Shown here: one piece after another, positions 7,977 through 14,616 of the stretch
Layout: each line of letters opens with the position of its first letter
Numbering within the stretch: position 1 is the stretch's first letter
NCBI GenBank assembly: GCA_020634435.1
Contig: JACKBS010000022.1
Coordinates: 1-29,250, forward strand
DNA length: 29,250 bases
Direction: 5' to 3'
DNA from: Ardenticatenaceae bacterium
GTDB taxonomy: Bacteria; Chloroflexota; Anaerolineae; Promineifilales; Promineifilaceae
Notes under the pieces: generated by a model
The model's database searches: none
The model's input: the letters and a program-made list of their open reading frames with translations, nothing else
Told to the model about the DNA's origin: nothing
Made by a program: the position numbers and the translations under genes

Positions 7977-8080
7977 TGTCATTCCGAACCCTTCGAGAGC
8001 CTCAGGGCAGGCTGTCTTCGGAGTGAGGAATCTTTCGTTTTGCCAAGTAGAAAGATTTCTCGGGGGACCTCGAAATGACA
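7977..8080. repeat. Palindromic intergenic element
   Basis: About 104 nt bounded by GTCATTCCGAA and CTCGAAATGAC, which are near-complementary. Internal AATCTTT and AAAGATT can pair, and CCTCAGGG lies in the left part. It has the look of a MITE- or REP-like element and carries no ORF worth calling. It occupies the moxR-VWA gap. Confidence 0.55.
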
Positions 8081-8109
8081 CCTTTCCCAACTAATTTTTT
8101 AAAGACTAA

Positions 8110-8147
8110 AACCGTTTACCGATTACCGACCACCGATTACCGATTAT
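8110..8147. repeat. Degenerate ACCGATTACCG repeat overlapping the moxR stop
   Basis: Contains ACCGTTTACCGATTACCG, then ACCACCGATTACCGATTAT. It supplies the last codons and TAA stop of the MoxR gene at 8137-8139. Confidence 0.6.
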
Positions 8148-9069
8148 AACGGCCGTATCGTCCACCCTCGTCACCACCGCCCATCATGCGCCGCGCTTTT
8201 TGCACGTCGGTTTCGTATTTCAGCAGAACGGTGAGGGTGTTGGTGAGCGTCTTTTCGTCGATTGAGCTGGCGTTGAGTGTGACCAGGGCACGCGCCCAGT
8301 CGAGCGTTTCGCTAATGCTGGGCATTTTGCGCAGGTCCATGTTGCGCAGTTGGTGCACCACAGCCACTGCCTGCTGTGCCAGGGCTGGTTTGAGATCAGG
8401 CACCTTGAGGCGGACAATTTCCAGCTCGGCATCCTGCGAGGGGTAATCCACATGCAGGTAGAGGCAGCGCCGCTTGAGCGCTTCGCTGAGTTCGCGGGTG
8501 TTGTTGCTGGTGAGCAGCACCATTGGCTGGTGCTTGGCGTGGATGGTGCCCAATTCCGGCACGCTGACCTGGAAATCGCTCAGCACTTCCAGTAGGAAGG
8601 CTTCAAATTCCACGTCGGCGCGGTCAATTTCGTCGATAAGCAGGACGACGGGTTCGTCGGCGGTGAGGGCCGTGAGGAGGGGGCGCGGGAGGAGGAAGTT
8701 TTCGGAGAAAAAGACATCCTCTTCATTGGCCAAACGGCTGGCGGCTTCGGCCAGAGAGTTGACATCCCCCAGGACGTTGCGCAAGGTGTCGCGCAGCAGT
8801 TGGGTGTACAACATTTGCTTGGCATATTCCCACTCGTACAGAGCTTTGCTCTCGTCTAGGCCTTCGTAGCATTGCAGGCGAATGAGCGGCATCCCGGTGG
8901 CCTGAGCCCACGCTTTGGCTAACTCTGTCTTACCAACCCCAGCAGGCCCCTCGGCTAAAATTGGTTTGCAGAGGGCATGGGCCAGAAAAACCACAGTGCC
9001 TATTTCTTCAGAAGCGATGTACTGCTGTTGGCCAAGCTTTTGACGCACCTCAGCGATATCTTTGAACAT
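8137..9069 (-). CDS. MoxR-family AAA ATPase
   Basis: 310 residues, start supported by GGAGAAAAAGC directly before the ATG. Walker A is GPAGVGKT (41-48), Walker B LLIDEID (143-149), sensor 1 VLLTSNN (184-190), and arginine-finger region EALKRRC (196-202). This is the CoxD/MoxR type, shorter than many AAA proteins but of normal family length. It precedes the CoxE-like VWA gene on the same strand, the usual order of this chaperone pair; the gap of 242 nt is long and filled with repeats. The C-terminus (GGRYGRYNR, then TAA) is built from the ACGGCCGT palindrome followed by a degenerate intergenic repeat, suggesting the gene end was remodelled. Confidence 0.93.
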   Translation of the reverse strand: MFKDIAEVRQKLGQQQYIASEEIGTVVFLAHALCKPILAEGPAGVGKTELAKAWAQATGMPLIRLQCYEGLDESKALYEWEYAKQMLYTQLLRDTLRNVLGDVNSLAEAASRLANEEDVFFSENFLLPRPLLTALTADEPVVLLIDEIDRADVEFEAFLLEVLSDFQVSVPELGTIHAKHQPMVLLTSNNTRELSEALKRRCLYLHVDYPSQDAELEIVRLKVPDLKPALAQQAVAVVHQLRNMDLRKMPSISETLDWARALVTLNASSIDEKTLTNTLTVLLKYETDVQKARRMMGGGDEGGRYGRYNR

Positions 9070-9108
9070 GCTTTTTCTCCATTTTTAAATAGCAAATACG
9101 GCGTTTTG

Positions 9109-9146
9109 TCGGTGATCGGTAAACGGTAATCGGTAATCCGTTTACG
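9109..9146. repeat. Degenerate GTAATCGGTAAACGG repeat
   Basis: Tandem copies of a 7-9-base word family upstream of moxR (TCGGTGATCGG, TAAACGGTAATCGG, TAATCCGTTTACG). Confidence 0.55.
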
Positions 9147-9199
9147 AGTTCATTGTAAGACGGTTCAGGGAAATCGTAAAGATTGTTCTAGGGAAGGAC

Positions 9200-10075
9200 T
9201 CATCTAGGGCTAAAGCTGTGGGTGAGGCTGTAGCTGCTGCTGACGTGGCGGAAGCCGAGCGATTGGTAGAGGTGAACGGCCGTTTCATTATTGGCCCACA
9301 CACCTAAAGAGACAGTTTGAATGCCGCGAGTTTGCAGGGTTTGTAGCATGCTGGTGAGTAGAAAACGGCCATACCCCATCCCTTGCTTCTCCTCCACAAT
9401 GCCCACCGGCTCCAGCTGGGCGACACCCGGCTCGACAATGTGTAGCCAGACAAAACCGACGGTTTGGTTGTCCATTTGCAAGGTGATGAACTCATCGGTG
9501 GGCTCCCAGGTGGCAGCCACTTCGGCAGCGGAGTACGGTTGGAACCAGGGGGTATGGGCAAAGCTGCGTTCGTAGAGCTGGGGCAGGGTGCGAACGGCCG
9601 TTGCCTGACCCACTCTTTGCAATTTTCCAGGCAGAGATGATGGTTTGAAAACGGCCGTTGCCACATTTCCCAGCTGCATCGTCCACTCTTCATGTTCCAG
9701 TTCAAACTGGTGGTGCTGCAAAAAGAGCGCTGCGGGACTGGCAAGATCATCGGTGGTAAAGGTGATTTGCTGAACGGCCGTTTCCTTCACCGCTTCTTGC
9801 ACCGCCCGCCACAAAAAGCTACCTGCTCCCTGGCGCTGAAATCGGGGCGCAACGCCGCCGCTAAGCTCAAACAAATGTGGTAAACCAGGAATTGGCAGCA
9901 GCACCGCATAACCGATCGGCTGGTTTTTGTGGGTGAGGGTCCAGAAACGGCCGTCTATTTGCCGCGTTGAGATTGCCTTAATGGGCGCATTGGGTTGGGA
10001 AACGTCCGTGGCAATTGCCAGCAGCGAATCCACGTCGCTCAATTGGGGCGGGCGCACAATCCAATCGTTTTCCAT
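9200..10075 (-). CDS. Tandem GNAT acetyltransferase
   Basis: 292 residues. The start at 10075 (MENDWIVRPPQLSD) is preferred; a longer frame would run into the tRNA-Glu gene and its promoter. Two GNAT folds are visible. The first (about 1-140) has GGVAPRFQRQGAGSFLWRA, matching the acetyl-CoA loop. The second (about 150-292) has LEPVGIVEEKQGMGYGRFLL and the C-terminal NNETAVHLYQSLGFRHV. Both loops keep the Q/R-x-x-G-x-G/A pattern, though GAGSF in the first is slightly unusual. The substrate cannot be named. It is divergent from tRNA-Glu and carries seven ACGGCCGT-like copies, an unusually dense set for one gene. Confidence 0.85.
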   Translation of the reverse strand: MENDWIVRPPQLSDVDSLLAIATDVSQPNAPIKAISTRQIDGRFWTLTHKNQPIGYAVLLPIPGLPHLFELSGGVAPRFQRQGAGSFLWRAVQEAVKETAVQQITFTTDDLASPAALFLQHHQFELEHEEWTMQLGNVATAVFKPSSLPGKLQRVGQATAVRTLPQLYERSFAHTPWFQPYSAAEVAATWEPTDEFITLQMDNQTVGFVWLHIVEPGVAQLEPVGIVEEKQGMGYGRFLLTSMLQTLQTRGIQTVSLGVWANNETAVHLYQSLGFRHVSSSYSLTHSFSPR

Positions 10076-10094
10076 ACCGAATTGTACAAGTTTC

Positions 10095-10123
10095 TTGACC
10101 CATCTGCCGCAGAATGATAGAAT
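10095..10123 (+). promoter_or_regulatory. Promoter of tRNA-Glu
   Basis: TTGACC (10095-10100), a 17-nt spacer and TAGAAT (10118-10123), 10 nt before the mature tRNA. The same -10 sequence serves the tRNA-Phe unit. Confidence 0.8.
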
Positions 10124-10133
10124 TTCGCCCGTT

Positions 10134-10206
10134 GCCCTCATCGTCTAGGGGACCAGGACGTAGCCCTTTCAAGGCTAAGACCGGAGTTCGAATCTCCGTG
10201 AGGGCA
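10134..10206 (+). tRNA. tRNA-Glu (anticodon TTC)
   Basis: Acceptor arms GCCCTCA and TGAGGGC pair fully. The D arm is GTCTAGGGGACCAGGAC, the anticodon arm TAGCC-CTTTCAA-GGCTA with TTC at 34-36, and the T arm GGAG-TTCGAAT-CTCC. CCA is not encoded. An own promoter and terminator make this a stand-alone unit. Confidence 0.97.
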
Positions 10207-10207
10207 C

Positions 10208-10243
10208 AAAAAGCTCCGCCAATTTGGTGGAGCTTTTTGTTTT
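10208..10243 (+). terminator. Intrinsic terminator of tRNA-Glu
   Basis: AAAAAGCTCCGCC, loop AATTT, GGTGGAGCTTTTT, then GTTTT. The stem is 13 bp with one G-T pair, beginning directly after the tRNA. Confidence 0.93.
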
Positions 10244-10397
10244 GAGAATACGGCCGTTATAATTGGCCAGACACTAGCGACACTGTGTTTTTACACAACG
10301 AAGGTACGCTGGTGAATTCGTGAGGCTATCAGGGTGGCGGTGTGCAAGCGAGTTGTTAAGTTGGGAAACGGCCGTTTTTTCCAGGCAGGAATGATAA

Positions 10398-11336
10398 GTG
10401 TCAGGCAAATTATCGCAAAGTCAGAAAGATTTATTTCGTTGGATGATCGAATCAATTCCAGGTGATGGTTTCAAGATTTGGTGGACTCATCCCCCATCAA
10501 TCGACCTTCTTGAAAATCAAGTGTTACCGACGCTTTTGACCAGAGCCAGGCTTAAAAGCCTAGCTGGGAAAGGCTTTTTAACAATCCAAGAATATAAACA
10601 AGAATGGTTTGGGCCTGGACACAGAGCGCGATATGCTTTTTCCGCTAAAATTTCTCCACACAAATTTATTGATATATGGGAGATCGAGATCGAGCCGGTT
10701 TCTTATCAAATTATAGAAAACAATTTTCGAGAAACGGCCGTTATTGGAACTCTAAACATTAATATTCCAAAATTAACAAAAAACCAGAGAGAACTTGCTA
10801 CATATTTAGTTCATAAATCACTAGAGTTAAACCCTGAGGAGCCACCAGAAAATTTCAGTTTCACGCTAACCGCAGGAACCGTAGATGCTCGTCATCCTCC
10901 TAGCATACAATTTAAAGCTTACCCTCGCGAATATGTAGATTTCGAGCCTCTAGACATTGAGCCTTTAGTTAAAGCAGATATTATTGTGCGGCACTCTAAA
11001 ATTAAGCACATGTACACAATGACCCAAGACCTCTACGATCTTGTGGCTAATAATTTTCAGGAAACGACCGACCATTCTGATTTCACAAGTGTATTCCTCA
11101 GAGCTAATAGTCATTTTCGCACCCTTTTAGAGACAATGGATAAAAGGTTTTCCAAAGATGATATGAAAAACATTCTTATTGGTCGGATCGATTATGATAA
11201 TCTGTCCGGTGACAGAAAAATTGATCATTTTCGCGATCTGATCGAGCAGACCCATCGTGCCAATCAACTGGACGAACTTTTGTTGCTCCTTGCGTCTGAA
11301 GCCCCAGATATAGAGTGGGCCAAATTTAGATCATAA
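10398..11336 (+). CDS. Protein with winged-helix-like N-terminus and C-terminal EAD1-like domain
   Basis: 312 residues. GTG start with AGGA 7 nt upstream. The last 78 residues are an EAD1-like domain (FRTLLETMDKRFSKDDMKN, RIDYDNLSGDRKIDHFRDLI, NQLDELLLLL, PDIEW) of the same type as the protein at 1262-1957. Residues about 10-80 look like a winged helix (LTRARLKSLAGKGFLTIQEY, HRARYAFSAKI), and a second wing-like segment lies near 180-225 (ADIIVRHSKIKHMYTMTQDLY). No catalytic motif is visible. By analogy with EAD proteins it would recruit an effector bearing a matching domain, with the winged helices sensing or binding nucleic acid; this is inference. It is more AT-rich than its neighbours. Confidence 0.75.
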   Translation: MSGKLSQSQKDLFRWMIESIPGDGFKIWWTHPPSIDLLENQVLPTLLTRARLKSLAGKGFLTIQEYKQEWFGPGHRARYAFSAKISPHKFIDIWEIEIEPVSYQIIENNFRETAVIGTLNINIPKLTKNQRELATYLVHKSLELNPEEPPENFSFTLTAGTVDARHPPSIQFKAYPREYVDFEPLDIEPLVKADIIVRHSKIKHMYTMTQDLYDLVANNFQETTDHSDFTSVFLRANSHFRTLLETMDKRFSKDDMKNILIGRIDYDNLSGDRKIDHFRDLIEQTHRANQLDELLLLLASEAPDIEWAKFRS

Positions 11337-11407
11337 GCCTTCTTTGAAACTCAAAACAAAGAATTATGCACCCCACCCCTCCATGTAGAGTGCATAAGAA
11401 CGGCCGT

Positions 11408-12205
11408 TTAAATATTCACGTTAATCGCACTGCCCGACTCATAACGACGCAGCCCCAAGTAGAAAACGGCCGTTGCCAACACCCACACCACCACGGCCGC
11501 CACAACCAGCCAAAGGAGAAGACGGCCGTTTCTCGTGCTAATAATCTCTACCGGAACGGCCGCAATGAACGCCGCTGGCAGCAATGTGAAGAGCAGCACC
11601 CGCACACCGCCAGAAAACAGGGTGATGGGATACAGGGCAAACGTCAGCAGCGCATTGGTCATCTGCTGGCTGACGTATTGGGCATTGCCCATGAAAAAAG
11701 CCAGCGAGCCGCTGATGACCGAAAAGCCCACAAAAATGGCCCCGGCCAGCAAAGAGCAAACCAGAAATAGCAAAATCTCCACCGGATGGAAGCGCCCGGT
11801 GAACAGATACGCCAGCAGGCCAAAGGTGACATCGCCAATGGTAGAAACCACCATGCGCGAGAAAATGACGTGGGGCAACAACGGCCTGGGCAGCACCAAA
11901 TAATAATCGAGCCGCCCCTGGGCAATAAGGTAAGCCAGGTATTGGCCCACATTCCCGGCAAACATGTAGCCAATGCCGTAGCCCAGCGTGGCCACGGCAA
12001 ACAGCAGGTAAATTTCCTCCATAGCGTAGCCGCGCACCGCGCCAAACTGGTCAAAAAAGATCAGCCAAAAGACAAAGTAGATGCCGTTGTTGATCATCAT
12101 GCCCAAAATCTGGCTGATAAAGCTCGCACGATACTCCATCGCCGAGGAAAGGTTCACGCCAATGAGCGCCTTCAAGAATGAGAGTTCTGTTTTGAGTCTT
12201 TGCAT
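11408..12205 (-). CDS. ABC-2 type exporter permease (second permease)
   Basis: 265 residues, start with GGAGGA just before the ATG. It has six likely membrane helices, among them ISQILGMMINNGIYFVFWLI, LLFLVCSLLAGAIFVGFSVI and LLLWLVVAAVVVWVLATAVF. The motif QGRLDYYLVLPRPLLPHVIF after the second helix is typical of the ABC2_membrane_6 (old DUF990) family. It is the last gene of a three-gene set with an ATPase and another permease of the same family, so the pair probably forms a heterodimeric channel. The substrate is unknown. The 3' part carries three ACGGCCGT copies (11399-11530). Confidence 0.88.
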   Translation of the reverse strand: MQRLKTELSFLKALIGVNLSSAMEYRASFISQILGMMINNGIYFVFWLIFFDQFGAVRGYAMEEIYLLFAVATLGYGIGYMFAGNVGQYLAYLIAQGRLDYYLVLPRPLLPHVIFSRMVVSTIGDVTFGLLAYLFTGRFHPVEILLFLVCSLLAGAIFVGFSVISGSLAFFMGNAQYVSQQMTNALLTFALYPITLFSGGVRVLLFTLLPAAFIAAVPVEIISTRNGRLLLWLVVAAVVVWVLATAVFYLGLRRYESGSAINVNI

Positions 12206-12215
12206 ATGTTCCTCC

Positions 12216-12298
12216 GTTAACGGTAATCGGTAAACGGTAATCCGTTATCGGTTCACCGTTTACCGATTACCGACCACTGATTACCGTTCACCGTTCAT
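12216..12298. repeat. Palindrome of degenerate GTAATCGG repeats between the two permeases
   Basis: CGGTAATCGGTAAACGGT (12221-12238) and ACCGTTTACCGATTACCG (12255-12272) are perfect 18-base complementary arms. Further degenerate copies continue to the stop of the upstream permease (12295-12297). Confidence 0.8.
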
Positions 12299-13107
12299 CC
12301 GCCATTCACGGCCAGCCGCCGCGATGCCCAGCGATATTGCCGCCAGAGCAGCAGGCTCAGCAGCGCCAGCCAGCCAATCTGCCAGGCCAGCAGCTGCCCA
12401 AACTGCGACCAGCTAAAGGCGACAAACAGTTTGGCCGGGGCGTAGGTGGTCAGGTTAAAGGGTAAGACGCGGGCGATGGTTTGCAGCCAGCCCGGCAAAA
12501 AATCCACCGGGATGAGCAGCCCGCCCAGAATGAAGATTAGCTTCTGGTAGATGAGCCGCAGCGAAAAAGTGTCTTCCATCACAAAGGCCATCAGCCCAAT
12601 CATGCTGGCCATGCAAAAGTCGATGAGCAGGCCAAGCAGCAGCACTAGCAGGGTGGCGGGCAGCCCCGGCAGGTAAACGGTCGGCCATCCGGCAAAGTAA
12701 AGGGCCACGGGCGCACCCAGCAAAAAGATGAGCACCATTTTTACGGCCGTTTCCCCCAATCCATTAGCAAAATGATAGGCCAGGTAGTTGTACGGCCGTA
12801 CCAGCGTGTAGGCGATGGAGCCATCCTTCACCTCGTCAGAAATGGTCTGATCGTGGCGGAATTTGCCCAGCTCCACCATCTCGGCAAAAAGAAAGTACCA
12901 GATGGTGTTGGCCAGCGTCAGCCCGGCAATGGTGGACGTGCCTTTGTTTTCGTAAACGGCCGTCCACAACTGCACAAAAATAAACATGAACAGCATAATC
13001 ATCACCGACCGCGACGCGGCATCCCAGGCATAGGCCAGCTGGTTTTGCAGATTAGTCAGCGTGATGGTGCCGTATTTTCTAATCGTGTTTTGCAAAGGTA
13101 GATTCAT
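12295..13107 (-). CDS. ABC-2 type exporter permease (first permease)
   Basis: 270 residues of the same ABC2_membrane_6 type as its neighbour. Membrane stretches include WDAASRSVMIMLFMFIFVQL, VKMVLIFLLGAPVALYFAGW, PATLLVLLLGLLIDFCMASM and LIFILGGLLIPVDFLPGWLQ. The segment DEVKDGSIAYTLVRPYNYLA is equivalent to the cytoplasmic loop of the family. It lies between the ATPase gene and the second permease, with repeat-filled gaps of 80-90 nt. No good Shine-Dalgarno is visible before its ATG. The substrate cannot be told from sequence. Confidence 0.88.
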   Translation of the reverse strand: MNLPLQNTIRKYGTITLTNLQNQLAYAWDAASRSVMIMLFMFIFVQLWTAVYENKGTSTIAGLTLANTIWYFLFAEMVELGKFRHDQTISDEVKDGSIAYTLVRPYNYLAYHFANGLGETAVKMVLIFLLGAPVALYFAGWPTVYLPGLPATLLVLLLGLLIDFCMASMIGLMAFVMEDTFSLRLIYQKLIFILGGLLIPVDFLPGWLQTIARVLPFNLTTYAPAKLFVAFSWSQFGQLLAWQIGWLALLSLLLWRQYRWASRRLAVNGG

Positions 13108-13134
13108 AGTTTTACTCGCAGCTATGCGGAGACC

Positions 13135-13188
13135 GGAGATTGGAGATTAGAGATTGGGCTTATCTCCAATCTCCAATCTCTAATCTCC
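13135..13188. repeat. Palindromic GGAGATT word repeat
   Basis: Left arm 13135-13157 is tandem GGAGATT-like words; right arm 13166-13188 is nearly its reverse complement. The ATPase stop (TAG, 13188-13190) is the first base triplet of the element when read on the minus strand. Confidence 0.75.
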
Positions 13189-14195
13189 TAATTCTGGTAA
13201 ATCTCCCGAATAATCTCTTCCAGCGGCGGATCGGTGATGGTGATGTCCAGGCAGGGTTTGGTGGCGATGATTTGCTGCATCACCTGTTCCACCGGCACTT
13301 CCCGGCTGTTGAAAGCCAGCTTGAGACCGTAAGTACCCTGCTTGAGCGTGCTGACCTGCGGCAGGGCAAATTCTTCTTCCAGCGGCTCGGCAAAGCGCAC
13401 GTCCACGATTTTCTGCGTCAGGTAATCTCGTTTGAGGGTGGAGGTACGGCCGTCGAAAATAATACGGCCGTGGTTAATCACAATCACCCGCTTGGACAAA
13501 CTCTCCACGTCGCCCGCGTCGTGGCTGGTAAGGAAAATCGTCACGTTTTCCGTCTCGTTCAGGTAGCGAATGGCGTGGCGGATTTGCTGCTTGGCCACCA
13601 CATCCAGTCCAATCGTCGGCTCATCCAAAAAGATGATGCGCGGGCCGTGTAGCAGCGAGGCGGCAATCTCGCACTTCATGCGCTGTCCCAGGCTGAGCTT
13701 GCGCACGGGCGTCTGCAAGAACTCCTGAATTTGGAACGCTTCTACCAAAAAGCCGCGTCGCCGTTGATAATCCGCTTCGTCCAACTCGTAGATGCGGCTG
13801 AACAGGCGAAAGGTATCTTCTGGCGGCAGGTGGTACCAAAGCTGCGGCTTCTGGCCAAAGACGGAGCCGATCTGGTAGGCCATCTGGCGACGCTGCTGCC
13901 ACGGCGTGTAGCCCATCACGCTCGCCTGCCCCTCGCTGGGGTACAGGATGCCAGTGAGCATCTTGATGGTGGTCGATTTACCCGCTCCGTTTGGCCCAAT
14001 GAAGGCTAGCAGCTCGCCGCGCTCCAGCTCAAAACTGATGTCTGAAACGGCCGTTACCTCCCGCGTGATCGGTTTCCAAATCGAACGCAAGCTGCCCATG
14101 ACGCCGGGCGTCTTCTGCTTGAGTTTGAACGTCTTGCCCAGCCCCTGCACCTGAACCGCCAGATGGGAACGGCCGTTACCACTTTTCTGTGTCAT
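13188..14195 (-). CDS. ABC exporter ATP-binding protein
   Basis: 335 residues. The ATG at 14195 is chosen over an adjoining TTG; AAGGAGG lies 9 nt upstream. Walker A is GPNGAGKST (67-75), the signature LSLGQ (167-171), Walker B IIFLDE (187-192) with the D-loop GLD, and the switch His in LTSHD. The extra N-terminal stretch and C-terminal domain (after about 230) are as in ABC-2 drug/polysaccharide-type exporters. It heads the gene set ATPase-permease-permease. A minus-strand promoter and terminated RNA (14341-14546) lie 145 nt upstream, so expression may depend on read-through of that terminator. Confidence 0.94.
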   Translation of the reverse strand: MTQKSGNGRSHLAVQVQGLGKTFKLKQKTPGVMGSLRSIWKPITREVTAVSDISFELERGELLAFIGPNGAGKSTTIKMLTGILYPSEGQASVMGYTPWQQRRQMAYQIGSVFGQKPQLWYHLPPEDTFRLFSRIYELDEADYQRRRGFLVEAFQIQEFLQTPVRKLSLGQRMKCEIAASLLHGPRIIFLDEPTIGLDVVAKQQIRHAIRYLNETENVTIFLTSHDAGDVESLSKRVIVINHGRIIFDGRTSTLKRDYLTQKIVDVRFAEPLEEEFALPQVSTLKQGTYGLKLAFNSREVPVEQVMQQIIATKPCLDITITDPPLEEIIREIYQN

Positions 14196-14222
14196 CAAAC
14201 AATACCTCCTTCAAAAATACGG

Positions 14223-14265
14223 AACACAGAGCTACACGGAGAAGAACAGAGTTACACAGAGAGAT
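14223..14265. repeat. Degenerate ACACAGAG word repeat
   Basis: ACACAGAGCTACACGGAG, then AACAGAGTTACACAGAGAG: near-copies of an 8-11-base word upstream of the ABC ATPase gene. Related words occur in the palindrome at 20563-20632. Confidence 0.55.
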
Positions 14266-14340
14266 TTGGAGAAATTTGCGAAATCTGTTGATTTGCATTC
14301 GTGGTGTTGAGTCCATGCTCATGTCGTTGCTTCTGAAAAC

Positions 14341-14510
14341 AAAAAAGGCGCGATTTTGTTCAAATCGCGCCTTGCTCATCGTGCTTTGGGTGTTTTAGAG
14401 AATCGTTTGGTTAATGCCTCATGTTTCTTCCCCGGCAGCGGTCAGCGGCGCGTTTGGTGGCGCAAATCTGATAAGTCATAGGGACGGCTAACCAGGAGAA
14501 GTGATTCATG
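14341..14510 (-). ncRNA. Candidate structured small RNA or leader upstream of the ABC exporter
   Basis: On the minus strand a promoter ends at 14517 and a strong terminator follows 145 nt later: GGCGCGATTT (read from 14371), loop GAACA, AAATCGCGCC, then TTTTTT. Between them, GAATC (14507) pairs with GATTC (14400), GGTTAGCC with GGCATTAACC, TCCC with GGGGA, and TCAG with CTGA. Together these give a rod with internal loops. That outline recalls 6S RNA, but I cannot match the 6S consensus. It could also be a leader with attenuation of the exporter genes. A 32-codon ATG frame starts near the 5' end but has no Shine-Dalgarno. Confidence 0.5.
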
Positions 14511-14516
14511 GCGCAC

Positions 14517-14546
14517 ATGCTAACATCGGGAGACGGCCGTTGTCAA
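14517..14546 (-). promoter_or_regulatory. Minus-strand promoter of the RNA cassette
   Basis: TTGACA (14546-14541), 18-nt spacer, TAGCAT (14522-14517) preceded by TGT, an extended -10. The spacer contains an ACGGCCGT palindrome. Confidence 0.6.
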
Positions 14547-14565
14547 CCCAAAATTTGGAGCACAA

Positions 14566-14594
14566 TCGTCAATCGCGCCGTTCGTGAGTATGAT
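14566..14594 (+). promoter_or_regulatory. Promoter of the MDR oxidoreductase
   Basis: TCGTCA (14566-14571), 17-nt spacer, TATGAT (14589-14594). The start would fall about 16 nt before the ATG at 14617, leaving room for GGAGGT. Confidence 0.5.
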
Positions 14595-14616
14595 AACGGC
14601 CGTCTTGGAGGTAAAC

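Larger units (their letters stand above)
14196..14616. other. Divergent intergenic region with an RNA cassette and two promoters
   Basis: About 420 nt. It holds a degenerate repeat (14223-14265), a strong minus-strand terminator hairpin, a foldable 130-nt stretch, a minus-strand promoter (14517-14546) and a plus-strand promoter (14566-14594). Three ACGGCCGT copies lie at 14532, 14595 and 14641, the last just inside the next gene. Confidence 0.6.

Noticed and set aside
11340..11363. TTCTTTG/CAAAGAA hairpin after the second EAD gene
   Set aside because: A weak A/T-rich 7-bp stem without T-run; not a convincing terminator.
8110..12298. CRISPR array suspicion from repeated GTAATCGG words
   Set aside because: Words are degenerate, 7-9 bases long, without regular spacers, and there are no cas genes.
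14400..14510. S-box (SAM riboswitch)-like start CTTATCAGA in the RNA ahead of the exporter
   Set aside because: The following conserved GAGGGA and GGCAACC segments are not present.
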